Assembly (NCBI GenBank): GCA_949825025.1
Contig: OX463786.1
Location: 16,997,911-17,061,910 of the forward strand
DNA length: 64,000 nucleotides
Direction: 5' to 3'
Source of the DNA: Siphlonurus alternatus
Lineage: Eukaryota > Arthropoda > Insecta > Ephemeroptera > Siphlonuridae
Of the stretch, positions 47,970 to 59,507 are shown piece by piece. Both the position numbers and the translations under genes were made by a program. The notes beneath the pieces are model-generated. The model saw nothing but the letters and a program-made list of their open reading frames with translations, was not told where the DNA came from and made no database searches. The first letter of the stretch is position 1. Every line of letters begins with the position of its first letter.

Positions 47970-50631
47970 CCATTTTATGCTCAATATTGAATTAAAGAGG
48001 GCGAGATCTTTTTAGTTAGGATTTTATTGTCCCTTCAAAACTCAGGCTTGCATAGCTTAGCAATCCATTCCAGCATTTGCCTGGTTGTGACTGAGGTAAC
48101 TATGACAGTTGATAGAGCATACCATACAGGATAGATGTTAAAACGTCCCAGATTTGTCATCTTCAAATTCTCATTTGAGAAAGAATTTATTTTCTTGTTG
48201 TTGCTATTTTACTTTCAAAAGAAAGGCGCCTGAAGTCTTCGTTCCTGAAAATTTCTTATTGAAAACATTATAAGATTTTTTTAATTTTTTTCTTTCAATA
48301 ATTTATTTCTTGCCTAGTCTAAAAAAAGTGTGTAGGACAGCATAATATAGATATTTTACTAACAGCTGTGTTCCCATCTTCCTTCTCTGTACTATCTTGA
48401 AGGCTTGCTGCCAGAATTTTTGCTAACTGACGCCTCATGTTACAGCTTGACAGTGCGACGTCGCTGATCCAGGCTGCCAAGAACTTGATGAACGCCGTGG
48501 TGCTGACCGTCAAGGCCTCATACGTGGCCTCCACAAAGTACCCTCGCCAGGGTACAGTCTCGGTGAGTACCAGGACAAGATGAACACTTTTGTGTTAGCA
48601 GATGTTATTATCTATTGGTAAACCTTTCTTCTAAATCCCTTTATGTCCCACAGGAGTGTAACCAGTTTTATTTGAAGGAAAGGCTTTAGATTATTATTAA
48701 ACAAAGGCAAAATCTGTAGCTATTTTTAGAGTATAATATATGAAGTCCCTGCGGTTAAATGGGTTTATAAGCCGTTACAAGTAAAGGTTAGTTCTTGTCT
48801 TTGGAAGTGAAAATGACTTTGAAAATAAACCCATTTAATCCCTTGGCTCTCAAATGCTGACAATTTTATTCTCTTCAGAAGATATTGTCCTCTGTTTTTA
48901 ATGCTCAAAAAAATTGAACTACACCATTACCAGTATTTAAAATTTATTAAATGCTATGTAATTAAATGAAGGAAGCTAAAAATTCCTGCATTTCTGAGAG
49001 ACTTTGAAAGACAAATTTGGGGGACATTCACAAAGCACTTTAACCCCCACTTTAGCCCCGATTTTTAACCTTGGTGCTAAACATGGTACTAAACCAGGGG
49101 CTAACCATGTTAAGCTCATAGCTTAGCACCATGTTTAGCACCAGGGTTAAAAATCGGGGCTAAATTGGGGGTTAAAGTGCTTTGTGAATGTCCCCCAAGG
49201 AGTTTTGTAGAATAGTGAGTTTTCAGTAGAACAAGAAGGATAGAGGTATTACAGTACATGAGCAATATTCTGCACATGTAAATTATTAATGTAAAGTATA
49301 TTCAGCCTGATGCCACGCCCACTTTCTCCCTACATCTCCCATAAGGATTGTATTGGGATATAGTGTAAAGTGAGTGTAGTGTGACATTAGACAATTTGTA
49401 CTGCAAATAGATGGTATGCATGTAACTAGAACATAATTACTGTACAGTAATGGGAAGTTTTACAAAAGCTTTCGTTCTTTTTTTCCGAACTTGTAGTAAC
49501 ATTTTTAGACTATCTCTTCCTGGTTATAGAAGTAAAATCAGCAGTTTGTCTCATTGCATGTTCATATTAGTTTATTTAAGTCAGTAGATTTGGCTTTTTT
49601 AGAGGCTATAATTTAGTACAATAAAAAAATAAATTTTACCAGATACTTGCGTGATTGTCAGTTTCAAGATATTGATAGAATTTTTCTTTTCTGATTGGTT
49701 AAACCTCTTGTTGTTCTGTTTGGTGATTGGCTGACGAGATGTTGTTCTTGTCCCGTCAGGAAGTGTCGGAAATCGGGTTTGAGAGACAAGAAGGATCGTG
49801 TTTCTATTTTCCTGTAACGGCAGCTCACTCCATTTTATACGGAGTCAATCTGGTATTTCACTGTCGAATTTGCTATTTTGCTGTGATGTCTTAACTAACA
49901 AAATTAATTCAATAAACATTATATTGGACAATTTTGTATGTGTGTTTATAGAAAGCTGAATTTATACTAACCTGTTTTTAGTTGTCTTCTTTTTGCTGCA
50001 TATTATTTACTTTTTTAGTTGTTATTGTCGTTTGATTTCTGAATTTAACAAGTTAATCTCTTTATATTTTCCAAAGCTTGATCTTATAAAGTTGACTTTA
50101 TTTTATATTGAGCTACTAAACAGATATAATTTAATAGAAAATAACACAGTTATGACTACTGAATTGATTTGCGTATTATTATTGTTCACTTTGTAAAAAT
50201 TCTTATAATTGTTTTGTTGTTTTTAACTAACTATCATATTGATATATTCATTATCAAACCAATGTAATATTAAGGAAATAAGTACAACATTTCTCAATTA
50301 CTTAAAAAAAAATATATATATACAAGACAAAACTCAAGGTTCTCTATAAAAAAAAAAAAAAAAAAAATGCAAGTTGGTTATTTCAGGGGTATGATATTAC
50401 ATTTTCAAGGTTACAATATTTTATGTTCTTCTTGTTCTAGTAATGACAATACTATTGTTGTTTCAGTCTCCTATTGTTGTATGGAAGATGAAGGCCCCTG
50501 AAAAGAAGCCCCTCGTCCGCCCTGAGAAACCTGAGGAAGTCAGGGCTAAGGTACGCAAGGGTTCCCAGAAGAAGGTACAGAATCCCATCAAGGCTCTCAG
50601 TGAGTTCCAGAGCCCAGCTGAGTCGGTCTGA
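34536..50631 (+). CDS. alpha-Cat: Alpha-catenin
   Basis: Seventeen coding exons, all in phase, give 910 residues: 34536-34640, 35351-35540, 36069-36235, 36776-36985, 37443-37619, 37991-38194, 42150-42265, 42767-42884, 43319-43411, 43899-44055, 44578-44778, 45228-45379, 45883-45952, 46443-46692, 47608-47848, 48446-48562 and 50467-50631. Alpha-catenin links the cadherin/beta-catenin complex to F-actin at adherens junctions. The start matches the family (KWDPKNLEIRTMSVEKTLEP). The N-terminal vinculin-homology domain (about residues 50-260) holds the beta-catenin-binding and dimer region (ADDPCSSLKRGNMVRAAR). The middle carries LEERLESIISGAALMADSS and the modulation bundles, and the C terminus the actin-binding domain (KWDDTGNDIIVLAKHMCMIM, LLAYLQRIALYCHQLNI). 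The ending FQSPAESV is of arthropod type. Intron 6 is the longest (4 kb). Confidence 0.98.
38467..38599. mobile_element. 133-bp palindromic MITE, copy 1
   Basis: Begins CGTCGCCTCAGAATGCAAGT and ends with its reverse complement; the arms are about 60 bp with a small loop. Flanked by AAAT on both sides (38463-66 and 38600-03). It lies in alpha-catenin intron 6, with an identical-length copy 1.6 kb downstream. Confidence 0.85.
40081..40213. mobile_element. 133-bp palindromic MITE, copy 2
   Basis: Same family and same length as 38467-38599, with the loop in the opposite orientation, flanked by ATTT on both sides (40077-80 and 40214-17). The 4-bp duplications differ, so these are two independent insertions. 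Confidence 0.85.
44189..44250. mobile_element. Half-copy of the AAGGCCTTGCTGGTTATTCC repeat family
   Basis: The sequence GATCAGTAAGGCCTTGCTGG followed by TTATTCCTAT matches one arm of the foldback element at 59069-59211 in a PGAM intron. It lies in alpha-catenin intron 10. Confidence 0.6.
44360..44405. repeat. (AT)n microsatellite with adjacent poly(T)
   Basis: About 23 AT units; a 27-base poly(T) run lies just upstream at 44288-44314. Confidence 0.9.
49017..49198. mobile_element. 182-bp palindromic MITE with GGGGGACATTCACAAAGC ends
   Basis: The arms TTGGGGGACATTCACAAAG.. and their reverse complement (..TGTCCCCCAA) pair over about 75 bases each, with a short loop near 49105. It lies in alpha-catenin intron 16. 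No target duplication could be fixed. Confidence 0.8.
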
Positions 50632-53600
50632 ATTCATAAAGATCATTTTCATCATTAATATGTATAAATTTGATCCTTATCATTTAATGTCATCTCAGAA
50701 TATCAGTGTTGTAAGTACTACACATTTTTCTTACAATTATAAACCTTATGTCTTATGTACATAAAGTCCATATTTGCATTAAAACAGTAGGACAATTGCA
50801 TTCTGAGAGGACTGTACACCGTCTAACAAATTTAAGATTCCTCTAAGGTATGAGTTTTTAAGTTTTGGGAAACTGGAGACAGCTGATTAAAAAACAAATA
50901 AAAATTAAAAGGGATCTTCAGATTTGTTAGATCATTTCATAATTCTGTGCAATAAGTTTATTATTTGTTTATTTTCGACTGCAGATTTTCATTTGTTCTA
51001 ATCAAATTTGTTTTGCCCTATTTTATAATATATTTATTATTTAAAAAAAAATGTCGGGCAGCTAGCTATTTTTGACAGCTATTTTTGACTATGCTTAATA
51101 TTTTTAGCATTTTTAAAGCAAATTTTACGTTTTAATATAGAAAATATTGTGGCAAGAGTTAGTAATTATTTCAATCCATCCCACGCCATATAATTCTGTA
51201 TTTTATATATATAGCTTAATTTCAAAACATAAATATTTTATTGTAGTTTTTAGTATGTAATGTAGATCAAACTAATAATAATAATAAATTATAATTTTTA
51301 TCAAATATATTTAATTTTTGGTTTAATAGATGTTTAAAAATTTTCATGTTATGTATAAGGTGTTCAAAATATAGATGTATGGGTAATGTAGAAAAATACA
51401 TAATAATTTTGCTTTTTAGTTGCAGTAATGTATAATGCAGTAACTAGTAAAAATAAAAATTGTATGCATGTAGCATTCCATAGTATTTTTTTATTTTATT
51501 TTAAAGTAGTGAATTTTGTTTCAGTATTTAAAATAAATAATATTTTTTAAAGAAGTTGTATAATTATATTTTCAAATAGATTTAATTATTATTAAATATT
51601 AAAATATAATATTAAACTATTTAAGTCACAATTTTAAGACCAAAAAAATAAGAATGGGATTTTTTTTAAGGTAGAGATAATTCGAATCAGCTGGCCCAAT
51701 GCTAAAAAAAATCCCATTCATAAAAATTATGAAAAAAATTTAAAATGTTTTCCTCTACATCCCCTATCAGTAGGTAAAATATCAGGTATACAAAAACGAG
51801 CTAGTTTTCGAGTTATTAATTTTTAAAGTTGACTAATTTAACATGGAAGTTCCATTTCTCCATGTTAAATTAATCAACTTTAAAAATTAATAACTCGAAA
51901 ACTAGCTCGTTTTTGTATACCTGATATTTTACCTACTGATAGGGGATGTAGAGGAGAACATTTTAATTTTTTTTCATAATTTTTATGAATGAGATTTTTT
52001 TAGCATTGGGCCAGCTGATCCGTATTATCTCTACCTTAAGCAAATATAGGCCTAAATTATTAATTTAGTATTTATATTATAATTGGTCAGCACAAGTACG
52101 TAGTGAATGAATAAACTGCATGATTTTCAATTGCATAAATGAGAAGAGTAGAAAAAATACCTCTGAATGAATATTTGTCATGACTCGTTTAATTTTCCCC
52201 ATGGCATACCGAGGAAAATTTAAAAATAAAAATTTATAAAACATTTTTCCTTATTTTCTTGTCATTTTTGCAATAAAAAATACATGTTGATTATATTGAT
52301 TATATATATCAATGATGTATGTGTCTATACATAATATTACCCTCATAATGGTGTATTGTGTTGTAATGTTGATGAAAGTGTCAACAATATTTTAAATGTT
52401 ACTTTTTTACTAAAATTATTGTATCCTAACCTTTTAGTTGAATTTTTAAACTTTAAATAATTTTTACACCAATTTAAGAAAAAAAAAATAATAGTTCTGG
52501 TATTTTTTCTGTTGAATTGGAATTGGGAAAAAATTAGTTGATTAAATAATTTATTCCAAATATTCCAATTTATAAATGTCTAAATTATAAATGGTTTCCA
52601 AATTTTATTAATAGTAGAATTCTAGAAATCTGCAATTAGATAAATGGATAATTTTCATTGTATACTAAAAATACTTTTGCTATACAGCCTTGAACCCAGA
52701 AATAAAGAAGAAGCCTTCCTCATAAGAGATCATATTAAATTCTCAAGGTTTTGAACAAATATAGGCTTTACATCTAGCATGCAGCCTTTATTTGTAAAAC
52801 TTGTGACACTTTTTGTTTTGAGGAGTCGTCTGTATCTTTCGGAAAGTTTCTGGTCAGTAAAAACTGTTCAGCTCTCAAAATTAAATAATTGAAATATCAG
52901 ATGAGCTTTAATTATGCTCTCCGTTCATTTGATTCATGAAATAATCATACTGTTTGTGCTCTTGAAAATTTCCTTGACAAATAGTTTTTATATTGTTGCT
53001 GTAGGTGAAGGATATTTTTTAAGGCAAAGAATGTACTTTATGAACAGACCTAATAACGTTCCACGCGTATTTTTATCCTCTAAACCTAAATATCTGTTTC
53101 CATTTTCAGTGTCTAATTTGTCTAAACAACCTAAATTAAATGTCAATCAAATTAAATAGAAAATACAATCCAAACATATCACACCCTAGAATTTCTCTAT
53201 ATATGGAATCCATCCTCACCCTATTAACGTTAAAAAAACAAACAAACAAAAAATCACTTTTTTTTTTCGGTGTAATTTTTTTTTTTTTTTTTTTTTTTTC
53301 AATGTTCTTATAAAATTATTTAAGGTCTTCATATATATGTGTTTTCAGACTTGTTACTAACAATACTAACTAATGGATATTAGAGTGATTAAATAATATA
53401 CTTTTTTTTATGGTAGAGCTTTAATGATGTATAAATAAATTAATATATTGATTCTAAAGATTCTTGTTTAATGCAGTAAAAAAAAAAAAAAAAAAACAAA
53501 AAAAATTGCTTCTACAATAATTCAGAAAATATTTTATGGGCAATATTTTGGGGGGGTGTAATCAATGGAAATGAAATAAGCTAGAAATGTTGGTTGATGT

Positions 53601-54085
53601 TTATTAACTAAATAAATATGTTGGTGTTGGCTACCATTGCAGTGCTGATTGAGTATAATTTCAGAAATCTAGTACAACATAATATAATGTATTAAAACAG
53701 TATATTATGCATCAAATACTCTACTAATATAAAAGTTGTTATTTAATTTGATATCCAAACAATTTATCCATATGTTTACATTTTTATATGTAATATTGAC
53801 TGTTTATTTTGACTATCTAAATCATGTATTATTATTGCAGCTATTTTCTATTATAATTATGGCATAATTGGGTCTATTTATATTAAAATATTATAGACTT
53901 TTGTAGTTTAAAAAAATATATATTATATTGAAGGGAAAGAAAACTTTTGTAAATTTTGTATAAAGTGCCTGTAGGACTTTGAAGATGATTTTGGTTGCTA
54001 TCTTTACCGTGTCTATTAATTCGCTTTTAATCTAAAATTCTCTGTGCCCTGTATGGTGATCCAATAAACCTTTTTTATGTCAAAT
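50632..54085 (+). other. Probable alpha-catenin 3' UTR and downstream DNA
   Basis: AT-rich DNA with no coding exon. A canonical AATAAA at 54063-54068, followed by a T-rich and GT-containing stretch, is a good candidate for the distal poly(A) site; earlier AATAAA-like sites also exist. If the distal one is used, the 3' UTR is about 3.4 kb and contains the 366-bp palindrome at 51670-52035. Confidence 0.45.
51670..52035. mobile_element. 366-bp near-perfect palindromic MITE (TTAA)
   Basis: Starts GGTAGAGATAAT and ends ATTATCTCTACC; the arms are about 175 bp and almost identical, joined at a short centre near 51850. TTAA lies on both sides (51666-69 and 52036-39), as used by piggyBac- and Kolobok-type elements, but the superfamily cannot be assigned. 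It is within the likely alpha-catenin 3' UTR. Confidence 0.82.
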
Positions 54086-54550
54086 ATAACATCTTTGTTT
54101 TACATAATTTAATATAATTAAATATTATGAATGCCAAAGTCTTTAATTTAGAAATACCATGAACTTTGAAAGTTTTGGTCTGTGGCTTTTCGTGACATTT
54201 TCATTTCAGCTCATCAGAGTATAATTTTTTTTTTTTTTCCCCCTATCTTTTAACCTGGCCCGGATATTTATATTACTGATTTTTTTTTTTTTTTTTTTTT
54301 TTCGATCAAAATTTTTTGTATGCAGCTTTAGTGAAAAAATTGCCATTTCTTGTATATGTATAATTAATTAATGTACCATGTACCTCGAAATATATTTTTT
54401 AATATGCATCATGCAAATTAAGGCTTCACCTGAGATATTTGGACGAAAAAAATCGGATCGACAGATGTTCTTGAAATTAATTTGGTACACTTACAACAAA
54501 ATTGTCCAAATACTGCTGATTTTTTTCAGATTTTTTTAACCGTTGGTTTA

Positions 54551-54866
54551 ATGGAGTACCGACCTCAAAATTTTTTATTGCAGAAATAGGGTGCAAAAAT
54601 ATGCTACTCTGAATTTTTTTAGATTTTTCTGAGACCGGGAAGTATTTTTAAAAAATTATTGAAAGTGCTGAAAAAGTGCCGCCTCTTGCCGCCTCTCTTA
54701 ATAAAAGATAGGACCCAAAAGGGACGTGGATTCGAACCCCACCTCGCCAAAACTTTTTAGCAATACTTCCCGGTCCCTAAAAAATCTGAAAAAAAAAACA
54801 CGAGTAGCATATTTTTGCACCCTCTATCCATTTCTGCAATAAAAAAATTTGAGGTCGGTACTCCAT
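54551..54866. mobile_element. 316-bp foldback MITE with a tRNA-like T-arm in its loop
   Basis: Ends ATGGAGTACCGACCTCAAAA and its reverse complement, flanked by TA (54549-50 and 54867-68), suggesting Tc1-mariner-type mobilisation. It is related to 29061-29380. The loop (about 54720-54745, minus strand) carries GTGGGGTTCGAATCCAC, a tRNA T-arm/B-box, without a visible acceptor, D-arm or anticodon arm. Confidence 0.75.
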
Positions 54867-54931
54867 TATAATTAATTTATTCAAATGTGAGTTCCGTATC
54901 CTTTTAATGTTAAATTTTTTAATCAACATTA

Positions 54932-55306
54932 CACAGAAAAGAGTTTGAGAGTGTAACTGCGATGATTGATAAGTTGGGGTGGGAGTTGCTGGAGGAGAGA
55001 AGGAGAAATTGTAGACTTGGTGTTATGTATAAAATAACAAGAAATAGTGAGGGTTGGAGGATCGAGTTGAGCTCTCGTATTAAGAGAGGTGTTTACATTG
55101 GAAGGAGTGATCACAGTTGGATTTTGTCGGCAGTAGAATTAAGTGATGTGGGAAAATATTCCTTCATTAACAGGACTGTAAGAGAGTGGAATTTGCTGAA
55201 GGCAGAAGTTGTTGAAGCGGAGAGTTATGAGTTGTTTAAGAGGGTTTTGAGACAAGCAAGAAGCCCTTCGCGAGCCACCGTGGCGTGGCCACATTTGCCG
55301 CGTTGA
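54932..55306 (+). pseudogene. C-terminal tail of a non-LTR retrotransposon ORF, 5'-truncated
   Basis: An open frame of about 124 residues resembles the segment after the reverse transcriptase domain of LINE-type elements: SVTAMIDKLGWELLEERR, MYKI, then SDHSWIL, YSFINRTVREWNLL and SYELFKRVL. No RT catalytic motif precedes it, and a stop lies directly upstream. The frame ends just before an (ATT)n run at 55309-55325, as some LINE 3' ends do. Treated as a dead fragment. Confidence 0.65.
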
Positions 55307-55490
55307 TTTTATTATTATTATTATTTAAAACGGCTTGAGATATTTTTTAAAATTTTATATGGATTAAAAGCTAATTTTTTGGACTATTTTTATGAATGTT
55401 TTCATATATTTTAAACTGCTGCATTGCTCGTTCTTGAAACTAGATGAGAAATGTGGCAAAACGCTCTCAGGGACTGTAGTCACCTAGCTC

Positions 55491-55653
55491 CCCTAGTCGA
55501 AAAATAAGAGTGCTAAGTGATAATTTGAGCAGTAGTCAAGTAGTTGACTACTTGTTTTAAGTAGTTGACTATTATACTTAAAAACAAGTAGTCAACTATA
55601 CTTGACTATAACTGCTCAAATTATCACTTAGCACTCTTATTTTTCGACTAGGG
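55491..55653. mobile_element. 163-bp palindromic MITE
   Basis: CCCTAGTCGAAAAATAAGAG and its exact reverse complement form arms of about 70 bp. The loop itself contains short TAGTTGACTA palindromes. It lies about 1 kb upstream of the phosphoglycerate mutase start. No target duplication seen. Confidence 0.78.
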
Positions 55654-56346
55654 TCCCACTCCTGCCGTCCTGCCGATTAGCATTACTAGGGCGCTACAGT
55701 GTTGCCAAGTTTTTTTATGGTGTGACCTTGACATAAATTCTCAGGTTATACATTGAGCTGAATTTATAAGGAATATAAAATTATACGTACTGCAGTACGT
55801 AATTATACGTAATAGCTAAAAGTAGAGATTTATATAATACAGTGTATAATTATATTCGTACAAGCTTAGAGAACTCCATGTATGAAGTCATTAATTATTA
55901 TTTAAATTAAAAAATTATGAAGTATTTTGTATTTTATATTGAGTACATAAAGGACCAAGAGATGGCGCTGAGCGCTGAAATTTTGGCGAGGATACAGCAA
56001 TACCTATAGCATTGGGAGAATCACAAAAACAACAAATTTGATATGAAATACATCTTTTACGAAGTTGAAATATTTTTTTATATTTGTCCGAACGTATTTG
56101 ACAACTAATTATGGTGTTGTCACTTCTGTAAAATTATACTGTGGCTGCTGAGAGAGCATTTACATGATTTTACAATGTTTAACATATACAATGGGCCTCG
56201 CTAGACGCACGTAGTTCAGCTGTTTCCCGTCAGTTTCCGCGAGGGGCGCTACTAACTTTATGACGTCAATATTCGTAGCATACGTTTGAAATTCCCACCT
56301 CATGTCATCGACATCGGTCATTGATCCTAAAACGTTGCCAGATCGC

Positions 56347-56479
56347 TTATTATAGGCCTGTTCGTAAACCCTGCTCGGTGTACACTTTCTGCACCCAATC
56401 GACCTTATGTACATGGGTTATAAGGTCGATTGGGTGTAGAAAGTGTACACCGAGAAGGGTTTACGAACAGGCCTTATAA
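56347..56479. mobile_element. Palindromic MITE just upstream of the PGAM gene
   Basis: Arms of about 60 bp (AGGCCTGTTCGTAAACCCT, CGGTGTACACTTTCT, CACCCAATCGACCTTAT and complements) surround a tiny loop. It ends about 135 bases before the phosphoglycerate mutase ATG, so it lies in or next to the promoter or 5' leader. Confidence 0.8.
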
Positions 56480-56615
56480 GTTGCGATTTTATTAGTGAAT
56501 TTGACAACATTGTATTCAAGGTCAGAATAGGTCGTCGTCGTCTGCTAAAAATCGTAGCACCGGTTGAAAATCTCATTTTTGCGTAATTTATCGCTTTTCT
56601 AGACCAATTTCCAGT

Positions 56616-59507
56616 ATGTCCAAGTACAAGATTGTTATGGTTAGGCACGGAGAGAGCGAATGGAACCAGAAGAACCTTTTCTGTGGCTGGTTTGACGCAG
56701 AACTAAGCGATAAAGGTGAGTGAAAATTATTTGACCCATCCCCTTTTTTTGAATCGAGAAATTGTTTTATGTTTTATATTAAAATTCTTACGTCTGCTAA
56801 CGATCTTAAGATTACAGGGCTTAGATGAAAGCAATACCGAATTGTAGGAGAACTGAACAAGGGTTTTATTAAAACTATGTATGCATATTAGCATAATATT
56901 ATATACTGTAGTCATTCTCCTCTACTTTGACCGAATACCCTTGAAAGGTCAGATGTCAGATTCTAGCAAGCATCTCTTTACAGCCCACAAACTTGATGTT
57001 TTAACTCATTTTTGCTATGTTTTCGGCAAATTATAATGCTAATATAATAGTTATAAATTATGGATAAATTATATATAGATTCCTCCATGGTTGGATACTC
57101 AAAAGACTTATAAAAACCTCCCCAAAATATTAGACATTCTGTACATATTATGTATAAATATATAAATATGGCAGATTTAAAAATTGGATAACTGCATGCA
57201 GTAATACAATGCTTAACCAAATGCATACATTATTAAGTCTTATTAAAAGCGTATTTATTTTGTTTTGAAGCTGACGGCCCTGAAATATCAAAATTTTTCT
57301 AATTTCTTAAGATTATATTATTCCCGCATGAGCATGACTACTGCAGGGTTAGCTACTATCATCAAAGATCTAAGTGTCTTATGGCCAGAAATTTGACCAG
57401 GAGCTTCGCGGGGTGTACCGCATTGGCACGGCCCGGGTAGGAAGTGAGCCGTGAGGTAACTCCCCGTGCTACATACTGGCAATATGGCTCATGCCGATGC
57501 GGTACACTAGCGGTGCCGTGCTCAGACCCCGCTTAGTTCTGCTGTTGCTAGTCAATTTTCTATCCATAAGACACGGAGGTCTCTACTGTCGAGAGTAGCT
57601 GTATTCTCTAATATACATAAAAAGGTTCTGAGAGATGCTTTCTGCTATTTTAATTACGTACATGTTATGCACTCTGCAGTATAAAACACTGTTGTCTAAT
57701 GTCTATAATTAAAGATTTCCAATTCAATCTTGCAATATTTTGACATGATTTTTCCTGCTAATTTACATTCCCTGTCTCAGGACGCCAGGAGGCGACTGCT
57801 GCCGGCAAGGCTCTGAAGGACGCTGGCTACCAGTTTGACATCGCCCACACGTCGGTGCTCACCCGCGCTCAGAAGACGCTGGCCTCCATCTTGGCAGAGA
57901 TCGGACAGTCCGACCTGCACACCGAGAAGACCTGGAGGCTCAACGAGAGGCACTACGGAGGCCTCACCGGACTTAACAAGGCAGAGACCGCTGCCAAGTA
58001 CGGAGAGGAGCAGGTGAGAGAAAAACTGATACTGTAATACAGGCTTCAAGCTGATTTTACGTTGTTCCCAACGTCCTACCTAAGGCTATGATTTTTATGG
58101 AAAAATTCCTTTTAGCTCATTATTTTTCCCAAACCTGAAGTATTTTAACCCCAGCCTAAAAATAAAAAATACATATAAATAAATTAAAAATCTAAGTTTA
58201 CAAAATCCTCCAAAAAACTCTTCATTAATTTGTTTTTCATTCCTCACAGGTCCAGATCTGGCGTCGTAGTTTCGACACTCCCCCTCCCGCCATGGAGCCT
58301 GACCACGCCTACTACAAGCAGATCGTTGAGGACCCCCGCTATGCCAATGGACCCTCCAAGGAGGAGTTCCCCAAGTTCGAGAGCCTTAAGTTGACCATCG
58401 CTCGCACCCTGCCCTACTGGAACGACGTCATCGTACCCCAGCTGAAGGAGGGGAAGAGGATTCTCATCGCAGCCCACGGAAACAGCCTTCGAGGAGTCGT
58501 CAAGCATTTGGACAGTAAGTTTAGCCAGGGTAGATTGTGAATGTTTAATAGTAGGTACCTTAATGAGTTTGTACGGTGAGTACAATTATGACCTGTTAAT
58601 TGGAAAAAACAGAAAGCTCATTATTGCACTTGCTTGATATAGCAGACAGATCATTATTGCAAACAATCTTGGGAAGACAGATAGCTCATTATTCCTTACG
58701 AAGAACGATTTATTTCGTTATAAAATATACAATATTCCTTACACTAGAAAAAGTATATTCCTGATATTTATGTACAATAGAATATGTTCTAAATTACTTG
58801 AAAATATTTTTTTTGCATACAGTATTTTAAAAATTCCTTGAATGAGAATTTGATTTTTTTTTTTTTTTTTTTTTACTGTGTGGTGAGTCAAATAAACAAT
58901 CAGTTTTTGTTTTTTCAGTATACTACAATTTATGAAGTTCTATTTACATATTAAAAAACTAAAAATATTCTATTGTTTGCAATCTTTTTTATGGTATTTT
59001 TTGCTCTTAGCTTTGCGTCTTTTGTTACAATAAAAAAAATATATAAAAAAGCACATGATACAGTATTTAAAAGTAGATGATAGGAATAACCAGCAAGGCG
59101 TTACTGATCAAAAACATCCCTGTCAATGAAAATCTCGTGGTCACAGGTTCACTTGAAAATTTATTTATTAAATGATAAGGCCTTGCTAGTTATTCCTATA
59201 TCCTACTTTCAATAATGTATCACAACCTTAATGACTTTAAATTTGAGAAAAATTATATTGCAAACTATAAATAAAAAAAATATACATTATTTTCCCTCTG
59301 TTTTTCTGCTCAATGTTCTCAAGCTCACTTCTTTTCACAGACATGTCCGACGAGGCCATCATGGCTCTGAATCTTCCCACCGGCATCCCTTTTGTGTACG
59401 AGCTGGACGAGAACTTCAAGCCCGTCGTGTCCATGCAGTTCCTTGGAGACGAGGAGACGGTGCGCAAGGCCATGGAGGCCGTCGCTGCTCAGGGCAAAGC
59501 CAAGTAG
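56616..59507 (+). CDS. Pglym: Phosphoglycerate mutase (cofactor-dependent)
   Basis: Four exons join in phase: 56616-56715, 57781-58013, 58250-58514 and 59341-59507, giving 254 residues, the usual length of animal PGAM. It interconverts 3- and 2-phosphoglycerate in cytosolic glycolysis through a phosphohistidine. Seen directly: VRHGES with the phosphorylated His11, [16 protein letters not shown] with Glu89 (the proton donor/acceptor position in this family), [11 protein letters not shown], and [10 protein letters not shown] with His187. The C terminus has [12 protein letters not shown] and [20 protein letters not shown], the flexible tail. All catalytic residues are intact. Exons are GC-rich against AT-rich introns. 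Poly(A) candidates lie at 59747-59752 and 60067-60072. Confidence 0.98.
57375..57574. mobile_element. 200-bp foldback element in PGAM intron 1
   Basis: Outer arms GTGTCTTATGG..AGAAA..TTGAC and the near-complement GTCAATTTTCT..CCATAAGACAC enclose a GC-rich interior with a second inverted pair (TGTACCGCATTGGCACGG near 57412 and CCGATGCGGTACA near 57497). Looks like a structured non-autonomous element; class unknown. Confidence 0.6.
59069..59211. mobile_element. 143-bp foldback MITE in PGAM intron 3
   Basis: AAAAGTAGATGATAGGAATA and the near-complement ATTCCTATATCCTACTTT are the outer arms, with CAGCAAGGC and GCCTTGCT inside. A half-copy lies at 44189-44250. Confidence 0.65.

Noticed and set aside
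49751..49820. Possible extra alpha-catenin exon after the CCCGTCAG at 49760
   Set aside because: No family-like peptide and no suitable donor; exon 16 joins exon 17 in phase and gives the expected arthropod sequence.
54715..54750. tRNA gene
   Set aside because: Only the T-arm is present; no acceptor stem, D-arm or anticodon arm can be built around it.
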